Shown: positions 16,846 to 25,339 of the stretch, piece after piece
How the letters are laid out: each line of letters opens with the position of its first letter
Position numbering within the stretch: position 1 is the first letter of the stretch
IMG/VR virus record: IMGVR_UViG_3300045107_000228
Location: 1-29,846 of that record
Length of the DNA stretch: 29,846 nt
Source of the DNA: a virus
Strand: one strand, 5' to 3'
Made by a program: the position numbers and the translations under genes
The notes under the pieces: generated by a model
Database searches by the model: none
What the model was told of the DNA's origin: nothing
Seen by the model: only the letters and a program-made list of their open reading frames with translations

Positions 16846-17334
16846 TCACTTGATCCCCAGTACTTCCGCCCAACCATCGATCAGCAAGTCAGTCGTGATG
16901 TCAGTGATTTCCCGGATCGCTGCCGGGAAATCTTTTCCCCAACCAGTTCTCTCGTGTCCAAGTGTTTGCCAAACCCCAAACACGTAGATCGCCACCGGAC
17001 TGACATTGCGAATCGAGATCGCCCCCTCGTTCCTTCTTCTATCGATGTCCACCCGCCATGCTTGCGCCAGTTCACCTGTCCGCTGGTAGCGCCCGCCCCG
17101 ACTCCCACGCGGCACTTTGGCAGCAAAGTAAAAGCGGCGACTCCGAGCAGTACCAAACGCGAACGGCAGTTGTGTCGGGCCTGGGTAAGGCGCAAGTTTC
17201 TCTTGCGCCAGACTCTCCACGCGCGGACGCACCACGCCGTCAAAGTACGCGCTCATCTGTTCGGGAGCCGCCTTTGCTACTTCGCGCGCGGTGCGCAGTA
17301 TGGCAACATCAACATCCAGACTCGCGTAGTACAT
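16846..17334 (-). CDS. Head-tail joining / minor structural protein (gp10-like), 162 aa
   Basis: The N-terminal helix (VDVAILRTAREVAKAAPEQMSAYFD) and the RRYQRTGELAQAWRVD segment resemble HK97 gp10-type or minor head-tail proteins, in which an Arg/Gly motif is followed by beta strands. In related phages such genes stand right before the tail genes. Here the accessory cassette lies between this gene and the connector gene at 14659, which shows that the cassette is an insertion. Confidence 0.6.
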   Translation of the reverse strand: MYYASLDVDVAILRTAREVAKAAPEQMSAYFDGVVRPRVESLAQEKLAPYPGPTQLPFAFGTARSRRFYFAAKVPRGSRGGRYQRTGELAQAWRVDIDRRRNEGAISIRNVSPVAIYVFGVWQTLGHERTGWGKDFPAAIREITDITTDLLIDGWAEVLGIK

Positions 17335-17337
17335 CGG

Positions 17338-17574
17338 CTACGCCTTCTTCCGCTTACCAGTCGGCGGTGCAGTCGGTTCGTCGCTGCGATCCGTGATCGG
17401 CTGCGCTTCCGCAACCGGTTCATCCGCCCCGATCCACTCCGCGTGACCGTTCTTTACCAGGTAGTCGGCCAGGCCGAACAGGCGCTCATCGTCGGGCGCG
17501 TAGTCACCGGCGACAACCGTCTGATTCTGGGAAGGCATCCCCTGATAGTTGTGCCAAACGCGCACTTGCCGCAT
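17338..17574 (-). CDS. Small head-region protein, 78 aa
   Basis: I use the ATG at 17574, with AAGGAG 6 bases upstream; the longer frame from 17715 overlaps the preceding gene and is Arg-rich noise. The product starts with short beta strands (RQVRVWHNYQG) and ends with a Pro/Thr/Lys-rich tail. Function unknown; location suggests a head or connector accessory. Confidence 0.7.
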   Translation of the reverse strand: MRQVRVWHNYQGMPSQNQTVVAGDYAPDDERLFGLADYLVKNGHAEWIGADEPVAEAQPITDRSDEPTAPPTGKRKKA

Positions 17575-17584
17575 GACTGGCTCC

Positions 17585-18004
17585 TTATAGGTCGGGTAGT
17601 TCGACCAGCACCCAGAGCGTGATCGTCGCGTCCAGCGTCGTGGGCGAAACCGTGCCGCTCTTCGTCCAGTCAATGCCCAGCCGATCCCCGGCGGCGAAGT
17701 GGGTCTTATCGGCAAGCTGGCTATCCGCCGTGCGCTGTTTGCTGCTGCTCAGGGCAGTCGCGGTGAATGCCGTGACTGCTGTCCCATTGATGGTCGGGCG
17801 GAACGTCACAGTGCCGGTGGACAGCGCGCCATTCAGCGCCGCCGTGATCGCTACGACGCTGCCCGGATAGGGCATGACGTATTCCGTGCTGGCGGGTTCA
17901 ATGGCATTCGCCGTCCCTGCCGCGTCCGCGATGTTGGATGTCTGGAAGAACAGCGGCACAACGTACTTGTCCACCGCGATCCGTTCGAGAAGTTTATTGC
18001 CCAT
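17585..18004 (-). CDS. Possible capsid decoration protein, 139 aa
   Basis: It is the gene immediately after the capsid fusion. The product is rich in Ala, Thr, Ser and Val and is predicted to be nearly all beta strand (YVMPYPGSVVAITAALNG, TVTFRPTINGT, ATITLWVLVEL), like an Ig or jelly-roll decoration or head-fibre domain. No family recognised, so the role is inferred from position and composition. Confidence 0.55.
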   Translation of the reverse strand: MGNKLLERIAVDKYVVPLFFQTSNIADAAGTANAIEPASTEYVMPYPGSVVAITAALNGALSTGTVTFRPTINGTAVTAFTATALSSSKQRTADSQLADKTHFAAGDRLGIDWTKSGTVSPTTLDATITLWVLVELPDL

Positions 18005-18024
18005 GTTCCGTGCCTTTCTGGATA

Positions 18025-18047
18025 CACCCTCCCCAAAAGGGAGGGTG
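18025..18047 (-). terminator. Hairpin between capsid and decoration-like genes
   Basis: CACCCTCCC (18025-18033) pairs with GGGAGGGTG (18039-18047) around a 5-base loop. No T-run follows on the minus strand, so this may stabilise or process the abundant capsid mRNA rather than terminate it. The following gene's SD (AAAGG) lies about 20 bases on. Confidence 0.5.
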
Positions 18048-18079
18048 AGGATTCTTTGGCTGCTAGACGCGAGCCGTTA

Positions 18080-20809
18080 TCAGACTGCGATGTTATAGAG
18101 GATGCTCGCGCAGTAGACATCCCTGTTGATGAACGCCGGGCGGACGGTGGCCGTCATCTGATAGCTGTCGTAGTACGACAGGTATTCCGTGACGACGGAA
18201 ATCTTGCGGCGGTAGCCGCCATAGAACTGCGGCTTGCTGGCGATAACCAGACGCCCGCGCGTGTTGTTGCCGCCGGTGCTGCTGACCTTGCCATTGCTGG
18301 AGGCCAGAGACATTTCATTGCTGACCAGAACCGGGATGTTATCGATCTTGCCGACCTCACCCGTGATGACAGTGGCGTTCGTGCCGTACTTATCGACGGT
18401 CAGCAGCTCAGGCAGGCTGAGGAGCTTCATGTAGGTCGGGAAGTCGCAGAAGATCACCAGGTCTTGCGGACGCGCGGCGTAGGCGCTCAGAAGCTTGGCG
18501 CGCGTGGCGCGGATGTACGCCAGGGTGGGCGCGATGTTGCCCATGTCCAGTGCGTTGCCGCCACTGTTGCTGACCAGGGCCGTGTAGATGATGCCCTTGA
18601 ACGCCACATAATACTTTTCCGTGCCGCCCGGCGTCCCACCGTCATAGTTGACGTTGCCCGACGCGGTGTTGTCCGCGTTCAGGTACACGTTGTCGATGGC
18701 GTCTTCCAGCGCGCGCTGTCCCTGCTTGCGCAGTTGCGCCGCGAACGGAATGATGGCGTCCTCGTCGGATTCCATCGAATAACCGACGCGCAGCGCCAGC
18801 TTGTCAGCGGTCAGGGTGACCTTGCCGGTTGCCAGCTTGCTGTCCGGGATGGGATTGCCTGCCCCGGCGATGGTCAGGTGCGCTTCGTCGGAGGTCTCAG
18901 GAACCTTGTACACCGTCGGATCGGTGCTTTCGATGGGCAGCTCATACGGGTTGGACGGCATGTCGATCTGCGCGAACTGCGCTGCGACCACGTTGTCCAA
19001 CCGGGTGCGATCCCAGAGGCGGTTCAGCCACAGATCAGGAACCCACTCATCGCCATAACCCGACTGCGTGCTGGTATCCAGTTCGTTGGACTTGATGGCA
19101 TTGAATGCCTTGATTGCCAGATCCGGCAGGCGTGTCCCGAACGATACGGCTTTCGTCGCCTTGTCGGCCATTTCGCGCATGAATTCGATGGTGGGCCGGT
19201 ATGCCTCACCCTTCGCTTTGGCGATGCCCTTCATGAAGGTCGCTACATACGCCATGTCCTCGTGATCGAGGTCGGCATACTTGGTGCTGACCTGAATGCG
19301 CGCATTGCGCTCGTGACCGGAGGCGCGGAAGCCGCCTACCTGGCTGATGCCAGGCGTGCCAGCGATGGTCGCCTTCACCGCGTCCTTGATCGCCTGGGAG
19401 CCGGGCTTGCGCACATTGCGCACAACACTGGCGACTGCCTGCAAGAACTTCGGATCATGGATCGCCTTCTGCGTCATGTCCTCTTCAGGAACGGGCGTGC
19501 CATCAGTCTTGGCAGGCGGAACGCCTTCGGCAGCGTCTTCCTGCTGCTCATACTGCGTATAGACCGGCGTGACCTGCTGCACCAGTTGGGCCATTTCCTG
19601 CTCGTTAAGCTGGATACCCAGGGCTTCGGCAACCGCCTGCACCAGAGCTTGCATCATCTGCTCGTCCATTGCTTTATATCCCTTCGTTCGTTTTGGTTTA
19701 GAGTCGTTGGTTGGTTGGGTATCGCCCGCCGCGTCTTGTCCCGCGTCGCCTGCTTTAGCCGTCCCCGACGACTCTTCCAGGCTGGCGAGATACGCCTTGA
19801 GCGTGGTTACACGTGTGCGTTGGTATTCGGCTGGCGTGGGGGTCAGGCTGGCTTCCACCAATGCCCATCTTTTGATCCGCCCGTCATAGTCTTTTTCAAC
19901 AGACTGCGGCAGCGCGCCGCTGGACCATCCTAGCACGCCCTTGCCGATCAAATCCTGCACCGCCATGACATACTGGTTGTGCAGATCAAGCTGTGCCTCA
20001 GCCCACAGGCCCACATCGTCGGTCTTGATGCTGTCAACAAATCCAATGGCGGTAGTCTTCAACGTTGCATCAAAGCCGTGATGGTAAAGAACCGGGCGCT
20101 GCGAATACCAGTCGAGGCAGAACTCTGTCTCAGGTGTGAAGTATTCTCCTTCCAGGTCTTTGCCGCCGAAGGCCACCAGATAGCCTCCCACGCGCCCATT
20201 GCCGAGGGACTTGATCGCGCTGCCGAAGGCAATGGGCCGATCCAGCGATTTCATTACCTGCCCGGTTAGCGGCAGGTCGTACCGCTCATCGCCCCAGGCC
20301 AGGGTGACGTGATCGACGGTGAACGCCACAGGATCAATCACGATAGGCGGCGTGGCGATCTCCCGTGGGATATAGGCCAGCGTGAGGTGCGGCGTGAAAC
20401 CATGCGTCTGATCGGGTGTAATGCCGACTGCCTGGAGCGCGCCCAGGAGCCGCTGCCGGAAAGCGGGCAGGGCAGGCGAGTCGAAGTTGGCATAAAAGGC
20501 GTTGGGATCGGCATCCATAAAGCGCCCGATGCCGTTGAACTTGCCGTCCAATGGTGGCTCGTTGAGCGCGAATGCCCGCAATGCATCGATCACCGCCGTC
20601 TTCTGCTCATCCAGGGGTGCAGCGTCACCCAGATAGGCCAGCGTCACGTGCATGTCGTCGGGTTCCTGCATGGCAGCAGCATTACCACCATCGATGGCCC
20701 CGGCACAGCGCTCGAACAGGACAGTAGCCAGTGTCACCGGCGGGAAGAACGCAACCATCGCGCCCGTATTGCCCAGTGTCTTGTTGCTTGTTTGGTTTAT
20801 GTCTGACAT
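18080..20809 (-). CDS. Fusion: 2H phosphoesterase + prohead protease + HK97-type major capsid protein, 909 aa
   Basis: I chose ATG 20809 (GAGGG 4 bases upstream) over the longer frame from 20851. Three parts are visible. Residues about 15-185: a 2H phosphoesterase of the LigT/CPDase type with both catalytic motifs, H54-V-T56 (HVTLAYLG) and H141-L-T143 (HLTLAY). Residues about 190-340: an HK97-type prohead serine protease, with a GKDLEGEYF-like start, His at 243/244 (LYHHG), Ser at 296/297 (GWSSG) and E319 (VEAS). Residues about 381-909: a helical scaffold-like delta region followed by the HK97-fold capsid protein (segments NELDTSTQSGYGDEWVP, then YSMESDEDAI and so on). Protease and capsid fusions are known; the added 2H domain is unusual. 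The protease may release the 2H domain during maturation. The domain could act on 2'-5' or cyclic nucleotide bonds, as T4 Acb1 does on CBASS signals, but this is inference. Confidence 0.85.
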   Translation of the reverse strand: MSDINQTSNKTLGNTGAMVAFFPPVTLATVLFERCAGAIDGGNAAAMQEPDDMHVTLAYLGDAAPLDEQKTAVIDALRAFALNEPPLDGKFNGIGRFMDADPNAFYANFDSPALPAFRQRLLGALQAVGITPDQTHGFTPHLTLAYIPREIATPPIVIDPVAFTVDHVTLAWGDERYDLPLTGQVMKSLDRPIAFGSAIKSLGNGRVGGYLVAFGGKDLEGEYFTPETEFCLDWYSQRPVLYHHGFDATLKTTAIGFVDSIKTDDVGLWAEAQLDLHNQYVMAVQDLIGKGVLGWSSGALPQSVEKDYDGRIKRWALVEASLTPTPAEYQRTRVTTLKAYLASLEESSGTAKAGDAGQDAAGDTQPTNDSKPKRTKGYKAMDEQMMQALVQAVAEALGIQLNEQEMAQLVQQVTPVYTQYEQQEDAAEGVPPAKTDGTPVPEEDMTQKAIHDPKFLQAVASVVRNVRKPGSQAIKDAVKATIAGTPGISQVGGFRASGHERNARIQVSTKYADLDHEDMAYVATFMKGIAKAKGEAYRPTIEFMREMADKATKAVSFGTRLPDLAIKAFNAIKSNELDTSTQSGYGDEWVPDLWLNRLWDRTRLDNVVAAQFAQIDMPSNPYELPIESTDPTVYKVPETSDEAHLTIAGAGNPIPDSKLATGKVTLTADKLALRVGYSMESDEDAIIPFAAQLRKQGQRALEDAIDNVYLNADNTASGNVNYDGGTPGGTEKYYVAFKGIIYTALVSNSGGNALDMGNIAPTLAYIRATRAKLLSAYAARPQDLVIFCDFPTYMKLLSLPELLTVDKYGTNATVITGEVGKIDNIPVLVSNEMSLASSNGKVSSTGGNNTRGRLVIASKPQFYGGYRRKISVVTEYLSYYDSYQMTATVRPAFINRDVYCASILYNIAV
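19667..19685 (-). promoter_or_regulatory. Internal ribosome-binding site and start inside the capsid fusion
   Basis: Codon 381 of the fusion is an ATG (19667-19669) preceded by GAAGGGA (19679-19685) at a spacing of 9 bases. Initiation here would give a 529-residue scaffold-plus-capsid protein without the 2H and protease parts. That would solve the dosage problem of making hundreds of capsid subunits but few proteases, as nested lambda C/Nu3 does for scaffold. Confidence 0.55.
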
Positions 20810-20821
20810 ACGTCCCTCAAC

Positions 20822-20860
20822 AAAAAGCGCCCAGCACAGACTTCCGTCCATGCCGAGCGC
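20822..20860 (-). terminator. Intrinsic terminator or attenuator just before the capsid fusion
   Basis: Read on the minus strand, a 15-bp stem (arms 20846-20860 and 20827-20841, with G-U pairs) closes on a GGAA (GNRA) tetraloop and is followed directly by TTTTT. The SD of the capsid gene begins 3 bases after the T-run. It would stop or reduce transcripts coming from the terminase-portal genes unless read through or antiterminated. Confidence 0.75.
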
Positions 20861-20932
20861 CCCAGTTCTCAGGCTCGCTGGCGGCCTTCCGGCAGGGCCA
20901 ACGATAAGCAGCAGGTGATCAGTTAGTAGGTG

Positions 20933-21121
20933 TTACCGCTTCATGCGCTGCGGCTCACCCCTCGGAGTCCAGCGTACAACCTGGTTGCACGCGCCACAGA
21001 CAAATGAAAGGATTTGCACGCGCCGATCCGCGGTTAGCAGCCGCCCGTCTTCGACGATCAGATCATCGACGACATGCTTGCAGCGTGGGCATCTGGCGGG
21101 GGTGGCTGTCGTAATCGACAT
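20933..21121 (-). CDS. Small zinc-ribbon protein (Com-like), 62 aa
   Basis: The ATG at 21121 overlaps the portal stop codon by one base (TAATG). Two CxxC pairs (CPRC near residue 11, CGAC near residue 43) flank a beta-rich stretch, as in Com-like zinc ribbons found near Mu-like head genes. The role is unknown; Com of Mu regulates translation, which could be relevant here, but the similarity is only in the pattern. Confidence 0.7.
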   Translation of the reverse strand: MSITTATPARCPRCKHVVDDLIVEDGRLLTADRRVQILSFVCGACNQVVRWTPRGEPQRMKR

Positions 21122-23292
21122 TAGAACCGTCCCCTCGCTGGCTCTGTCACCCGCTCGAAACCGCAGTCGCAGTTGAAGCCCTGGCATTCCAGCCGGTCGG
21201 ACTTGGGAACCCAGCCGCGCGCATACCATTGCTTCAGCCGGTGGACTTGTCCGTTCAGCCGCTTACAATCGCCGCAGTGTTCCTCGGTACGCCCCAGCTT
21301 CCAGACATACAAGCCGTTCTTATCGGCAGACAGCAAGCCTGCCTGGTACATCTGCTCCAGGCTCTTGTTGGCCCAGGCCTGCGCCCGGCTCTCGATCTCA
21401 AGCTCAGACAAGCCCTGCTTGAACACCTCGTTAGCGAAGGAACTGATGTACTCGGACTGCTTCATCAGCCAACTTTGCACCTGGAAGAGATCGTCCTCGT
21501 CGAGCGGATCATTCACGCCGCCCTTTTGCAGGCCATCCTGGAAGGCCATCTGGCCCAACCGGCGAAGCTGGGCGCGCATGACCGTCCCAAAGCGCCGCCG
21601 GGACACTTCTTCATTCAGCCCGCCCCGGATCAGATCGGTCAGGTTGCTGATGAATTCGGCGCGGGTGGCATCGTAGTCCTTGATCGCTTCAGCTTCATCC
21701 ACCAGACGCGGCACGTCGGCCAGCCGCTCAGTCGCGCGAGCAAATATGTCCTTGATTACATCCTTGTCCAGCGTCTTGGCCGCCGCGATCTCGGAACGGA
21801 TGTGATCCGCCAGCACGGACGGCGTGTTGTAGCACACGAACCGCAGCGCTTTATTGCGCCCACTGTTCAGCGCTGCGCGTTCCCATGCCGCCAGTTCCGT
21901 CGATGGGGTGAGCTGCTTCGGCTTATCGGGCGCAGCGTCCGATGGCGTGGACGGTGTGATCGTCGCAGTGAACGGCGCGACCGGCTGCGGCTTGGCCTGC
22001 TGCATCAGCGCTTGAATGTTGGCGAGTTGATCAACCGGCACCGCCGTAAACCCGGACGGGATCAGCAGGACATCACCGCCGGGCAGGGGTGGCTCATTGA
22101 ACGCCGCGCGCGCGCCGTTGATGGTCATTACCCCGGCCTGCACCCGCGCACTGATCACGCTTGATTTCTGGGTTACGTCTTCAATCGACACTTTCACGTC
22201 GGTGAAGTCGAACTCGAAGCGCGTCTGCCCGCTCATATCGAAGAAGGGCATCAGGCTGGTGTTGATCATCTCGGCGAACAGATCACACTCCGGGAAAATC
22301 GTTTCGTAATACAGGCTGCGGCGCTGCTCCGGCAGGCTCTGATAGGTCGCATCATCCCAGGCCCCGGCCAGGGAGAGCGGCACACCTATCGCAGCGGCGA
22401 TCTTGCGGCGCTGCGATTGCTCCAGCTCAGGCTGCTCCGGTACGGGTTCGCGTTGAATGGCGAGCCACTCCACCGGCTGGTCTGAGACAAATGTCCGCCC
22501 ACGATTCTTCGCCCCCTTGAGCTGCTCCTGGATTTTGGCGAGGAGCGCGTTGTACTGCTTATCGTTCAGCGGGATGCCCTTCGGCGTCACAATCCCATCC
22601 GGGCGGGAGTCGTTCCGATACCAGGCGCGGGTCGCGCGCTGAATGTCCCGATCCACGTTTACGGCATCCAGTGCGACCGTCATCGGGGCCAGGCCGCGAA
22701 AATCATCCAGCGGATTGCGGTACTTGTGGTAGATAATATCGTTCGGCTTGAACCGCTGAATCCGCCCGGATGTATTGTCGCTGTAGTCGTACCAGGCGAT
22801 CCGACCATCATAGATATAGGGCTCGATTGCCGCTGGATTCAGCCAACGCACGCCGGTCGCCATGCTGAAGACGTTGCGAATCTTCTCAAGATAGGCTTCG
22901 CCCCAGATACACAGCGCCATTTCCCAATCGAACAGCAGATCGCTCTGCGCGAAACGGAACGCCTCCCGGATTGCCAGCATCATCGGGTGATCGGGAATTT
23001 CTTTACCGGTCTGGATGTTGACGACCCGCCGCTTGATGCGTGACACCGCCTGGGCGCGGATCATGATGCAGCGATAAGCCCAGGCAGAGGCCTGCACGGC
23101 AAAGGCGAGACCAATATCATCGCCCGGAATCTCGATCCGGACGGCGGGGGTGGGGCTGTCGCTGCTGCTCGGCGTGTCCGATTTGATTGCCGAGAGGGTT
23201 CCGTCGCCGCGCAGGATAAGCAACTGCGACGCGGCTCTCACGGCGGGCTGCACCGAATTGCGTGAAATGGTCCAGCCGAATAGTGTCGCCAT
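21121..23292 (-). CDS. Portal protein fused to a MuF-like C-terminal domain, 723 aa
   Basis: Residues about 40-430 match an HK97-type portal: WAYRCIMIRAQAVS near the start, GEAYLEKIRN, LNPAAIEPYI, then IIYHKYRNPLDDFRGLAPM and AAAIGVPLSLAGAW. The portal ring is the packaging motor docking site. A Pro/Thr-rich linker (about 435-475) leads to a helical domain and a Cys/His cluster (HCGDCKRLNGQVH, then ECQGFNCDCGF) typical of MuF/minor head proteins. Such portal-MuF fusions occur in several phage groups. The gene starts 2 bp after the large terminase stop. Confidence 0.88.
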   Translation of the reverse strand: MATLFGWTISRNSVQPAVRAASQLLILRGDGTLSAIKSDTPSSSDSPTPAVRIEIPGDDIGLAFAVQASAWAYRCIMIRAQAVSRIKRRVVNIQTGKEIPDHPMMLAIREAFRFAQSDLLFDWEMALCIWGEAYLEKIRNVFSMATGVRWLNPAAIEPYIYDGRIAWYDYSDNTSGRIQRFKPNDIIYHKYRNPLDDFRGLAPMTVALDAVNVDRDIQRATRAWYRNDSRPDGIVTPKGIPLNDKQYNALLAKIQEQLKGAKNRGRTFVSDQPVEWLAIQREPVPEQPELEQSQRRKIAAAIGVPLSLAGAWDDATYQSLPEQRRSLYYETIFPECDLFAEMINTSLMPFFDMSGQTRFEFDFTDVKVSIEDVTQKSSVISARVQAGVMTINGARAAFNEPPLPGGDVLLIPSGFTAVPVDQLANIQALMQQAKPQPVAPFTATITPSTPSDAAPDKPKQLTPSTELAAWERAALNSGRNKALRFVCYNTPSVLADHIRSEIAAAKTLDKDVIKDIFARATERLADVPRLVDEAEAIKDYDATRAEFISNLTDLIRGGLNEEVSRRRFGTVMRAQLRRLGQMAFQDGLQKGGVNDPLDEDDLFQVQSWLMKQSEYISSFANEVFKQGLSELEIESRAQAWANKSLEQMYQAGLLSADKNGLYVWKLGRTEEHCGDCKRLNGQVHRLKQWYARGWVPKSDRLECQGFNCDCGFERVTEPARGRF

Positions 23293-23294
23293 CG

Positions 23295-24782
23295 TTATAA
23301 GTCCAAATCCTGTAGCTGGCCCACATGACCACTGGTGGCCGTTGCCTGCACCGCTAACGCATACGAGTCGGCCCGGTCGTCATGCTCGCCTTCCGGCGCG
23401 CGGAGCGTTGCGCCTTCGATGCTGCCCATCTGCGTATAGGTAGCGAAACTGTGCATGATCGTTGTTCCATCACGCAGGGCATCCGCAGCGCCATCGTAGA
23501 GGAGGGCCTTCCCCTTCGAGTTGCTCAACCAGCCGGGCTTCTGATCCCAGCCATAGATCACGAAGAGGGAGCCGTTGTCCCGCAGCCACATAATCACGGC
23601 ATGACCGTGATTGTTGCGCTCGCACAGCACACCAGCGTTGTTGTAATACTGGCCGACCTGGTTGATATAGGAGGCAAAGACGCTTGGTTCAAACTTCCCG
23701 GCCAGCGCTGCCACCTCTTCGCCGGTGATCGTGTCCATGAGGGTGAACGCGCTGTCATCGCTCGTCGGGTTGCCTTCGGCAGGATCGGCCCCGATGCAGT
23801 AATCGCGTCCGGGCTGCGGCAGTTCGTATAATTCGAGCTGGGGGATCGCCGGTGCTTCATCGGGCAGCGGCAGCGGCTTACGTTCGTCGTAGCAGGCCAG
23901 CAGCCATTGTGGGGCAATACGCTTATCGAGCGTCCGCGAGGCCAATGCCTGAACATCGGTCTCCGGGTACTGCTCGTATAGATCGTCCAGTGCGCCGGTA
24001 GTATGCTGAACATCCTGCTTCTGCCGTTCGTACCACGCCTGATCACGGCCTGGGTGAACATACCAGGGCAGGAAGACGGCGGCCCAGCCGTTTAGCTGCT
24101 GCTTGGCCGCGCGGTAGATTTGCTTGAACCGGGAGTTGGGCGTGCTTTTATCGACGCGGCTGATCAGCGCCATCTTGCCGCCCGCGTCAATCGTCGGCTT
24201 GGCGCTGCCGAGCAGCCGTGCCAGGTCAGGAACGAGATCGGCTTCATCGACGATTGCCAACGTTGCGGTGTACCCATCGCCGCCGGATGTCGGGAAGGCT
24301 CGCGCCACACTGCCGTTGGACAATGCCCACTGGTGCTTGTCGTCGGTCTTCACGGCGTTGGCCTGCATCCACAGCGGCAGCCGCTTGTACATTCCGCGCA
24401 GGCGCTCTTCGCCGAGCAAGTAGACGGCTTCATCGTCGCGCTTGGAGAAGATCAGGACGGTGGCAATCGGCTTGAAGATCATCTGCCACAAGGCATAGCC
24501 CAGGAGCAGCCAGGTCATGCCGATCTGCCGCGCCTTCAGGATGATGGAAAGCTGATTCTCGTGGACGGTGCGCAGCGCGAGGCGTTGGGCTTCCCACAGG
24601 TGGAAGGGAATCCAGTTGCTTGCCTCGGCATCATACACCTGGCAATACGTGTCGATGAAGTAGGCAGGATCGTTCGCACAGCGTTCCCACTCAACGCTGT
24701 GTGTGCCATCGGCAGGCTTCTTCCGCAACCGTATCACGGCAGCCGCCCGGCTAATCCCTGGATAAACGCTAGTCGCGTTCAC
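23295..24782 (-). CDS. terL: Terminase large subunit, 495 aa
   Basis: The ATPase part has a variant Walker A (KARQIGMTW, residues 83-91) and Walker B (LAIVDE, 175-180). The RNase H-like nuclease part has D333 (IGADPAEG), E388 (CERNNHG) and the D468/D469/D472 cluster (EHDDRAD). This enzyme drives DNA into the prohead and cuts it. Start is a GTG at 24782 with GGAG about 10 bases upstream, overlapping the small subunit gene by 14 bp. The 3 terminase-portal genes form the standard packaging order. Confidence 0.95.
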   Translation of the reverse strand: MNATSVYPGISRAAAVIRLRKKPADGTHSVEWERCANDPAYFIDTYCQVYDAEASNWIPFHLWEAQRLALRTVHENQLSIILKARQIGMTWLLLGYALWQMIFKPIATVLIFSKRDDEAVYLLGEERLRGMYKRLPLWMQANAVKTDDKHQWALSNGSVARAFPTSGGDGYTATLAIVDEADLVPDLARLLGSAKPTIDAGGKMALISRVDKSTPNSRFKQIYRAAKQQLNGWAAVFLPWYVHPGRDQAWYERQKQDVQHTTGALDDLYEQYPETDVQALASRTLDKRIAPQWLLACYDERKPLPLPDEAPAIPQLELYELPQPGRDYCIGADPAEGNPTSDDSAFTLMDTITGEEVAALAGKFEPSVFASYINQVGQYYNNAGVLCERNNHGHAVIMWLRDNGSLFVIYGWDQKPGWLSNSKGKALLYDGAADALRDGTTIMHSFATYTQMGSIEGATLRAPEGEHDDRADSYALAVQATATSGHVGQLQDLDL

Positions 24783-25257
24783 CGTTCGCCAACTCCTCCA
24801 TCATCAACTGGAACGCCTCAGAGGGCGTTAACCCGTACTTCTTCAGCAAGACCGCCTGTTCAGGGTCGATCCGAATCGTCATCTTGTCGCCGTATTTGTC
24901 CGGCTTGTTGGCCTTCAGCATCAAGGCCATCAGCGAGTCGCTGTACTCGCGCATATAGCCGATGCGCTCGCCCTTGTAATGAATGGGCTTCAATACACCA
25001 CGCTCGGCCCGGCGGCGCGCTTCCAGTTCCAGCCGGTCAGCCGCCATCTCCAGGGCTTCATCCCAAGTAGCGGCAAAAGCGGCATCCCGTTCGCGTCGAT
25101 CATAGACCGTGCGACGAGCAACTTTGGCGGCTTCGCAGGCGGTAGTGACCACGCCGTAACGACGCAGGGCAGTCAGAAATGCTTTATCCCAACTATGCGC
25201 AGGCGCGCGTTGGGCTGTGCGTTTTTGTGCGGTTTTCCCCGTCCGTTTGCCTGCCAC
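24769..25257 (-). CDS. terS: Terminase small subunit, 162 aa
   Basis: I use the GTG at 25257, 10 bases after GGAG; a longer frame from 25278 would overlap the tiny membrane gene. Residues about 18-55 are a helix-turn-helix (FLTALRRYGVVTTACEAAKVARRTVYDRR), the usual DNA-recognition domain of small terminases, followed by a helical oligomerisation region. Directly upstream of, and overlapping, the large subunit gene. Confidence 0.85.
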   Translation of the reverse strand: MAGKRTGKTAQKRTAQRAPAHSWDKAFLTALRRYGVVTTACEAAKVARRTVYDRRERDAAFAATWDEALEMAADRLELEARRRAERGVLKPIHYKGERIGYMREYSDSLMALMLKANKPDKYGDKMTIRIDPEQAVLLKKYGLTPSEAFQLMMEELANGERD

Positions 25258-25258
25258 G

Positions 25259-25339
25259 CTACTTACGCTCCAACACACTGATCACGAACAGACCGAGCAT
25301 CACGCCGAGTGTCGCGTAGAAACCGAATGCGACGATCAT
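25259..25339 (-). CDS. 26-aa hydrophobic membrane peptide
   Basis: ATG at 25339 overlaps the stop of the preceding gene (ATGA); TAG at 25259-25261 lies 1 base before the small terminase start. The product is one transmembrane helix (IVAFGFYATLGVMLGLFVISVL) ending in a short basic-acidic tail. Start and stop overlaps with both neighbours and strong hydrophobicity argue that it is translated. Function unknown: small membrane peptides in phages range from holin-like to exclusion factors. Confidence 0.6.
   Translation of the reverse strand: MIVAFGFYATLGVMLGLFVISVLERK

Noticed and set aside
14663-16873. A 736-codon minus-strand frame across the accessory cassette
   Set aside because: It runs antisense to the HNH and cassette genes, crosses their promoters and terminators, and has a composition without domains. 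The plus-strand genes carry clear motifs and signals.
17699-19933. A 744-codon plus-strand frame opposite the capsid fusion
   Set aside because: Antisense shadow of a gene with three recognisable domains; such long shadows are common in GC-rich DNA.
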